Origin: Delphinus delphis
Lineage: Eukaryota > Chordata > Mammalia > Artiodactyla > Delphinidae
Assembly (NCBI RefSeq): GCF_949987515.2
Contig: NC_082683.1
Coordinates: forward strand, 124,644,582-124,708,581
Direction: 5' to 3'
DNA: 64,000 nucleotides
Shown: piece after piece, positions 58,801 to 64,000 of the stretch
Position numbering within the stretch: the first letter of the stretch is position 1
Layout of the letters: each line of letters starts with the position of its first letter
Position numbers and translations under genes: made by a program
Notes under the pieces: model-generated
Seen by the model: only the letters and a program-made list of their open reading frames with translations
Told to the model about the DNA's origin: nothing
The model's database searches: none

Positions 58801-59717
58801 TAAGACCAGACACTATAAAATTCTTAGAGGAAAACATAGGAAGAACACTCTTTGACATAAATCACAGCAAGATCTTTTTTGATCCACCTCCTAGAGTAAT
58901 GGAAATAAAAACAAAAATAAACAAATGGGACGTAATGAAACTTAAAAGCTTTTGCACAGCTAAGGAAACTAAAAACAAGATGAAAAGACAACCCTCAGAA
59001 CGGGAGAAAATATTTGCAAATAAATCAACAAACAAAGGATTAATCTCCAAAATATATAAACAGCTCTTGCAGCTCAATATTAAAAAAGCAAACAACCCAA
59101 TCCAAAAATGGGCAGAAGACCCAAATAGACATTTCTCCAAAGAAGACATACAGATCACCAAGGAGCACATGAAAAGCTGCTCATCATAACTAATTATTAG
59201 AGAAATGCAAATCAAAACCACAATGAGGTATCACCTTACACCAGTTAGAATGGGCATCATCAGAAAATGTACAAACAACAAATGCTGGAGAGGGTGTGGA
59301 GAAAAGGAAACACTCTTGTACTGTTGGTAGGAATGTAAATTGATACAGCCACTATGGAGAACAGTCTCTAGTTTCCTTAAAAAACTAAAAATAGAATTAT
59401 CATATGATCCGGCAATCCCACTACTGGGCATATACCCAGAGAAAACCATAATTCAAAAAGACACATGCACCCCAATGTTCATTGCAGCACTATTTATAAT
59501 AGCCAGGTCATGGAAGCAACCTAAATGCCCATCGACAGACGAATTGATAAAGAAGAAGTGGTACATATATATGATGGAATATTACTCAGCCCTAAAAAGG
59601 AACGAAATTGTGTCATTTGTTGAGACATGGATGGATCTAGACACTGTCATACAGAGTGAAGTAAGTCAGAAAGAGAAAAACAAATATCGTATATTAACAC
59701 ATGTGTGTGGAACCTAG
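55890..59717 (+). pseudogene. L1 ORF2, disabled
   Basis: It starts at ATG 55890 (MVIGTYISIITLNVNGL). A TGA appears early, at the position of a Gln in the minus copy (before QETHF). RT parts are readable at 57159-57428, 57501-57800 ([15 protein letters not shown], motif A) and 57754-57978 ([16 protein letters not shown]). A TAA (57976-57978) precedes the catalytic box, which reads FAHDM (57994-58008) instead of FADDM, so an Asp needed for metal binding is His. The C-terminal part is readable in pieces at 58006-58293, 58476-58700 and 58734-59189, and the end at 59340-59717 finishes with VCGT and TAG. Confidence 0.9.
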
Positions 59718-60089
59718 AATGATGGTACAGATGAACCGGTTTGCAGGGCTGAATTTGAGACATAGATGTAGAGGACAAATGTATGGACACCAAGGGGGGA
59801 AAGCTGCAGAGTGGTGGGGATGGTGGTGTGATGATTTGGGTGATTGAGATTGACATGTATACACTGATGTGTATAAAATTGATGAATAATAAGAACCTGC
59901 TGTATAAAAAAATAAATAAAATAAAATTCAAAAATTAAAAAAAAAAACTTCACAGTGTCCAAAGTAGCTCCACAAACCCTTAAAAATGTTATCAAATATT
60001 TGTCGAAAATGAGAGAATGGAGGACTAATGAGAAGACAGAGAGAGGCCTTTGGCGTTGAATTTTATCTCCAAATCATTTACTATTGATC

Positions 60090-61090
60090 ATTCATGCATT
60101 TGTTCATTCTTGTGTTCATTCAACAATTATTTTTTGAGTGTCTGCTGTCTGCCAGGTCTATTACAGGGATTACAGATACACCAAAAAAGGAGACAAATTC
60201 CTTTCTTTCATAAAGTTTACAGGTATGGAGGAGACTTTAATATGTAAGTAAATCGGTAAATGAAATGATTTCAGATTGTTGTGCAGTGAAGAAACTAACC
60301 AGGATAATGAACCATAGAGTAATTAGGAAGGGTGAGATACAAAGGAGTATTTCTGTCAGGTAGATCAGAAAAGACTTTTTTAAAAACAATAATTTTATGG
60401 AAAGAAAAGACTTTTTTGAGGAGGGGATAGTTGGTATAAACGAGAAAGAGAAAATCAGCCCACAGAAGGACATTTCAAGCAGAGGGAGCTGGAAGGACTA
60501 GGATTTGAGTCAAGAAAAGTCTTGGGGAATTCAAAGAACAGAAAAATGGACAGTATAAGCAGAAGATGCTTAGCAAATGGAGAATGAGTGGAAGGCAGGG
60601 ACCAGATCATGGAGTACTTTGGAGGCCAGAGGCTCGCTTAGTTCTAATTATAATGGAAAGTCACTGTAGAACTTTAAGTAAGACAATTTGATTTTTGTTT
60701 CAAAGAGATCACTCTAGCTACTATGAAAATGGGCCAAAGGGGAGTAAAATTAGAATCAGGGAGATTGCTTTAAGAGGTATACAAATAAGAAGAATGAAAA
60801 ATGATAAAAGCTTGAACTAGGATGGGGTCATCAAACTATGGCCCAGGGACCAAATCTGGCCCTTACAGAAAAAGTTTGCAACCCTTGGACTAGGAGATTG
60901 CGTTAAGTGGTTGGATTCAGAAAAGATTTCAAACGTGGAGGTAAAAAGACTGTCTGCTGGATTGGATGTGGACGTGGGAAGGGAGAATGAAGGAGAAGTA
61001 TCCTGGGTGAGTATGGTTTGGCTTGAGCAAATAGGAATATAATGGTGTAACTCACAGAGATGAAAAGACTGATGGAAGAGAAGTTTTGAG
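60090..61090 (-). mobile_element. L2 LINE, about 1 kb, minus strand, split by a hAT element
   Basis: It begins with the antisense L2 3' end ('tgtgttcattcaacaatt', 'tgtctgctgtctgccagg') and continues with 'ggcagggaccagatcatgg', 'gatcactctagctac' and, beyond the insert, 'tggattggatgtggacgtgg', in L2 order. The small hAT element is at 60822-60887. Confidence 0.7.
60822..60887. mobile_element. Collapsed hAT-type DNA transposon (termini only)
   Basis: 'catcaaactatggcccaggg', 'accaaatctggccc', 'cttacagaaaaagtttgc' and 'aaccct' are the two ends of a hAT family (caggggtc.gcaaacta... at the left, ...gtttgc.gacccctg at the right) with the centre missing. Near-identical 8-base flanks: aactagga (60815-60822) and gactagga (60888-60895). 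Confidence 0.65.
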
Positions 61091-61639
61091 ATAGGAAAAT
61101 TAAAAATTCTATTTTTAAATCTGTGTGAACAGCTAAGACAAAACCCATATGGAAGGTTTTAATCACTTCTGTACTTTGGGGCAATAATAATGATGAACAA
61201 AAATGGTCCTATTATTGACACTATTGTTCTCATTTTATAAATGCCTAAACTTGCATGTTCTGAACCCTGTCCAAACCAAACTATCCTGGCATGGTATAAA
61301 CACATTACAATATTATTTGTAGTACTATCGTCATTTTACTCCAATCTCTCAACAAAACTCCATTCCTGAAGAACCCAGATGACCCGTATTCTGTATTCCT
61401 AAATTTGGTCTAAGACTTTCTTTCTTTCTCTACTGGAGAAAAGTTTGTAATATTACTGATTGTGTCCTGCAAATTCAGGTTTCAATCTCTACTGAGCCCT
61501 CAGTCTTACATGGCAAGTCTTTTGTGTGTCCCAGGTGAACTCCTCTGGGGTAAATGAACAAACTTATTTTTTAGCTGTTGTTATGAGTTGTTCTCCTAAC
61601 AAATTTTGAACATTTATGACTCTCCTCAAGCATCCAGCC
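61091..61639. other. Unique sequence, nothing recognised
   Basis: No repeat or gene recognised. Confidence 0.4.
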
Positions 61640-62040
61640 ATCACTTGCCACAGAGAACCTCCATCCTCACCTCCTTCAGTGCACTGTGGCCTCAGACAAC
61701 GACTCTCTCCCCCTCCTATAGTCTTCTCCCAGCAAGCCCAACTTCTCTCTATCTCCTTCTGTTTCTGCCTCCCTCCTGTACACCCATGTCAGTGGAAGAG
61801 GTGTCCCTTTTCCTGCTAAACTTACTGGATTCCATCCCTTCTGACCCCTGGGACCTTATTCCATCAATTACCATCACAATAAAAAAACATAGTAACCCTG
61901 AAACAAATAGACCAAAAAAAAAAAAAAAAGTATCAGCCACACCATCTATCTCCAAATATCCCTTTATCCCCTTTATCTCTTCTTTCATCTTCCCTTTTTA
62001 GCCAAACTACTTAAAATAGTCATTTAAATGCCTTTTCATT
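61640..62040 (+). mobile_element. L2 LINE ORF2 fragment, plus strand
   Basis: 'tcagtggaagaggtgtcccttt', shortened to its core gaagaggtgtccc, with 'ctggattccatcccttctg', 'tgggaccttattccatcaat' and 'agccaaactacttaaaatag', follows sense L2 ORF2. Frame 61606-62001 (131 codons) is open but carries no intact motif. An A-run sits at 61914-61929. Confidence 0.6.
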
Positions 62041-62089
62041 TATATTCATTACCCAGGCTGTCCTCAACCTTTGGCAAAATCAGCTATTG

Positions 62090-62330
62090 ATTACTAACTT
62101 AGATATTCCTGGCTCTACAGAAAGTCTATTACATTGATTATCTCCTTTGAATCCTGATAACACTTGAGAGAATTGTTATCATTCCCATATTATAAAGAAA
62201 TACATCGAGTCTGGAAAAATTAATTTGCCAATTGTCACACTTAGTATTTGGAAGAACTGGCGTTCAAATCAAGAATGTCCTCCATTTCCCCTTAATAGCT
62301 ATAATGCCTCCCTTCCACAAAGTAAGGTTC
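62090..62330 (-). mobile_element. MIR SINE, minus strand
   Basis: 'gattatctcctttgaatcc', 'attcccatattataaagaa' and 'tggaagaactggcgttcaaat' (core aactggcgttcaaat) follow antisense MIR. Confidence 0.6.
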
Positions 62331-62897
62331 ATTTTTTGACTTAGTAAAGCGAAAATTTGGAATTTGAAGACGTTTTCATTTAGGTATTAATTGCATTGGG
62401 TTGTATGTTTTCTTGTTTATTTGTTTTTACTATACCAAGCTGCATGTTCCTGAGAATTTCCTTATACTATCTAGGGAGGGGAGTATAGAATTTAGAAATT
62501 TATCTTTTTAGGAAAACAAGACCTTCTTGATGATAATTCTTTAAATATATATTGACCTTTAAGCTTTCACTTAATACTGACGTCTCTTCTCATTTCCAAC
62601 AGAGCAGATAGATACTTCTAAAATCAATAGATTAGTGATTCACACTGTAGTCAAGCTCTCCTGGGAAGTAAGAGATAAATATGCATTTGTGAGATTCAGA
62701 ATGCAACTTACAAATATCTGCAAAGCAGAGAACACTGTGTCAATACGCTCCAGTCACATATTTGAGAGTCTCCAGCCCTTGTCTACCTAATGCCCATTGG
62801 ATCTGAAGGAGGTAGTAAGAGACGTGGGTGTATATATCTGTCCAGATGTCTTGATCCTGATTATGTTAATTACCTGAATGTAGAACCAGGAAGATTT
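62331..62897. other. Unique sequence, nothing recognised
   Basis: AT-rich; no gene or repeat recognised. Confidence 0.4.
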
Positions 62898-63805
62898 TTT
62901 TTTAATTTATATTTGTTTTTAAAAAATTCCAGCTTTACTGAGGTATAATTGACAAATAAGATTGTAAGATATTTAAAGTGTACATCATGGTTGATTTGAT
63001 ATATGTATACATTTTAAAAGGATTCACCCCATGTAGTTAATTAATGCATCCATCACCTTACGTATGTATCTTTTCCTTTCTCTCTCTCTCTCTCTCTTTT
63101 GGTGAGAATATTTAGTTCTACTCCTTTAACACATTTCAATTATACAATACAGTGTTATTAACTATAGTCACCATGTTTTGCTTTAGATCCTCAGATCTTA
63201 TTCATCTTATAGCTAACTCTGTACTCTTTACCAAACTCTTCCTATTCCCCACACCCCCGCCCCTCAGTCCCTGGCAATGACTTTTCTACTCTCCCTTTCT
63301 ATGTTTGACTTGAAAAAAAAAAAGATTCCACATATAAGTGATACCTTGTGGGTATTTGTCTTTCTCTGTCTGACTTATTTCACTTAGCATAATGTCTTAT
63401 TTCACTTAGCAAGATTCCTGCATACTGTCCCAAAGGTAGGATTTCCTTCTGTCTTGTGGTTAAATAATATAACATTGTATATGTACACACACACACACAC
63501 ACACACACACGTGATATATATACACATATGTATATATATATCACATATTCTTTATCCATTCATCTATTGATGGACACTTAGGTTGTTTCCGTATCTTGGC
63601 TATTGTGAATAATGATGCAATAAACATGAATGGGAGTACAAATATCTTTTCATTATCTAGTTTTCATTTCTTTTGTGTATATACCCAGAAGTAGGATTGC
63701 TGGATCATATAGCAGTTCTATTTTTAATTTTTTGAGGAAGATTCATACTGTTTTTTATAGAGGCTAAGCCAATTTACCTTCTCACCAACAGTGCACAAGG
63801 GTTCC
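62898..63805 (-). mobile_element. Old L1 (L1M-type) 3' end, minus strand
   Basis: A poly(T) start, 'tttactgaggtataattgac', 'atccatcaccttacgtatg', 'gattccacatataagtgata', 'tatcttggctattgtgaata', 'acccagaagtaggattgctg' and 'ttctcaccaacagtgcac' give the full antisense order from 3' UTR into the end of ORF2. It holds (TC)n at 63079-63097 and (AC)n at 63485-63510. Confidence 0.88.
63485..63510. repeat. (AC)n microsatellite
   Basis: An uninterrupted AC run, followed directly by an AT-rich inverted repeat (63511-63544). Confidence 0.93.
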
Positions 63806-63940
63806 CGAGGAAGAACTTTAAAGGCCTTCATTTTACCATTTTACAGGTAAGAAAGTTGAGGTTCAAGAGTGTCATGTGAATTGCCAAACCAATTTTAGGA
63901 GAACTGGGACTTAAGCAAGTTCCCCTGACATCTAGTGCAC
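63806..63940 (-). mobile_element. MIR-like remnant, minus strand
   Basis: 'cattttaccattttacagg', 'agaaagttgaggttc' and 'aggagaactgggactt' match antisense MIR. Confidence 0.55.
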
Positions 63941-64000
63941 TGACTTTCACCTTCAGAGAGTCACCTGATGTAACTGAATCTTGTGTATAAGGACACATGG

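Larger units (their letters stand above)
54241..59948 (+). mobile_element. L1 retrotransposon, slightly 5'-truncated, plus strand
   Basis: About 5.7 kb with the rest of the 5' UTR, ORF1, ORF2 and a 3' UTR ending in an A-tail (to 59948). It starts at 'cagactggagaacacttata', which corresponds to about base 225 of the minus-strand copy, so a few hundred bases of 5' end are missing. The target duplication is clear: aaaatttcacagtgtcc (54224-54240) against aaaacttcacagtgtcc (59944-59960), 16 of 17 identical. Both ORFs are disabled by stops, frameshifts and a changed RT catalytic residue. Confidence 0.96.

Overview
This window looks like mammalian nuclear DNA from a cetartiodactyl, most likely a whale or dolphin. 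The evidence is a tRNA-derived CHR-type SINE (19215-19535), two long L1 copies of the kind seen in that group, artiodactyl-type retroviral LTRs, and many ancient mammalian MIR, L2, MER5 and MLT1 remnants. I saw no BovB or Bov-tA repeats (which argues against a ruminant), no pig PRE-1 and no Alu. The species call is an inference from repeat content.

I find no intact host protein-coding gene, no tRNA or rRNA gene, no CRISPR array and no bacterial-type system. Almost every open frame is short, overlaps a repeat, or is a chance frame. The only long protein-derived frames belong to dead retrotransposons.

Layout. 1-10 kb: a minus-strand retroviral LTR, an old L1 tail, MIRs, and one CpG-dense block at about 5.94-6.56 kb that is the best candidate regulatory element or promoter. 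10-20 kb: a compound L1 tail inside one target-site duplication, a MER5A remnant, L2 LINE pieces (two adjacent copies at 15.2-17.1 kb, one with a readable reverse-transcriptase motif), a possible orphan exon at 17.2-17.5 kb, and the CHR SINE. 20-40 kb: mostly unique AT-rich sequence with scattered MIR and L2 pieces and one recent-looking truncated L1 (25536-26090). 40.4-46.3 kb: a near full-length L1 on the minus strand. 46-54 kb: old L1 tails, two LTRs on the plus strand, one of them inserted into an MLT1 LTR. 54.2-59.9 kb: a second long L1 on the plus strand with clear target-site duplications. 60-64 kb: L2 with a collapsed hAT element inside it, another L2 piece and an old L1 3' end.

Functionally the window reads as intergenic or deep intronic DNA shaped by successive retrotransposition. 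The most useful leads are the CpG-dense block, the candidate orphan exon, the inverted pair of long L1s, the stop codon those two L1s share at one ORF1 position, and the compound L1 tail. I did not find a convincing new biological system. All family names come from reading the sequence and from remembered consensus features, not from a database search.
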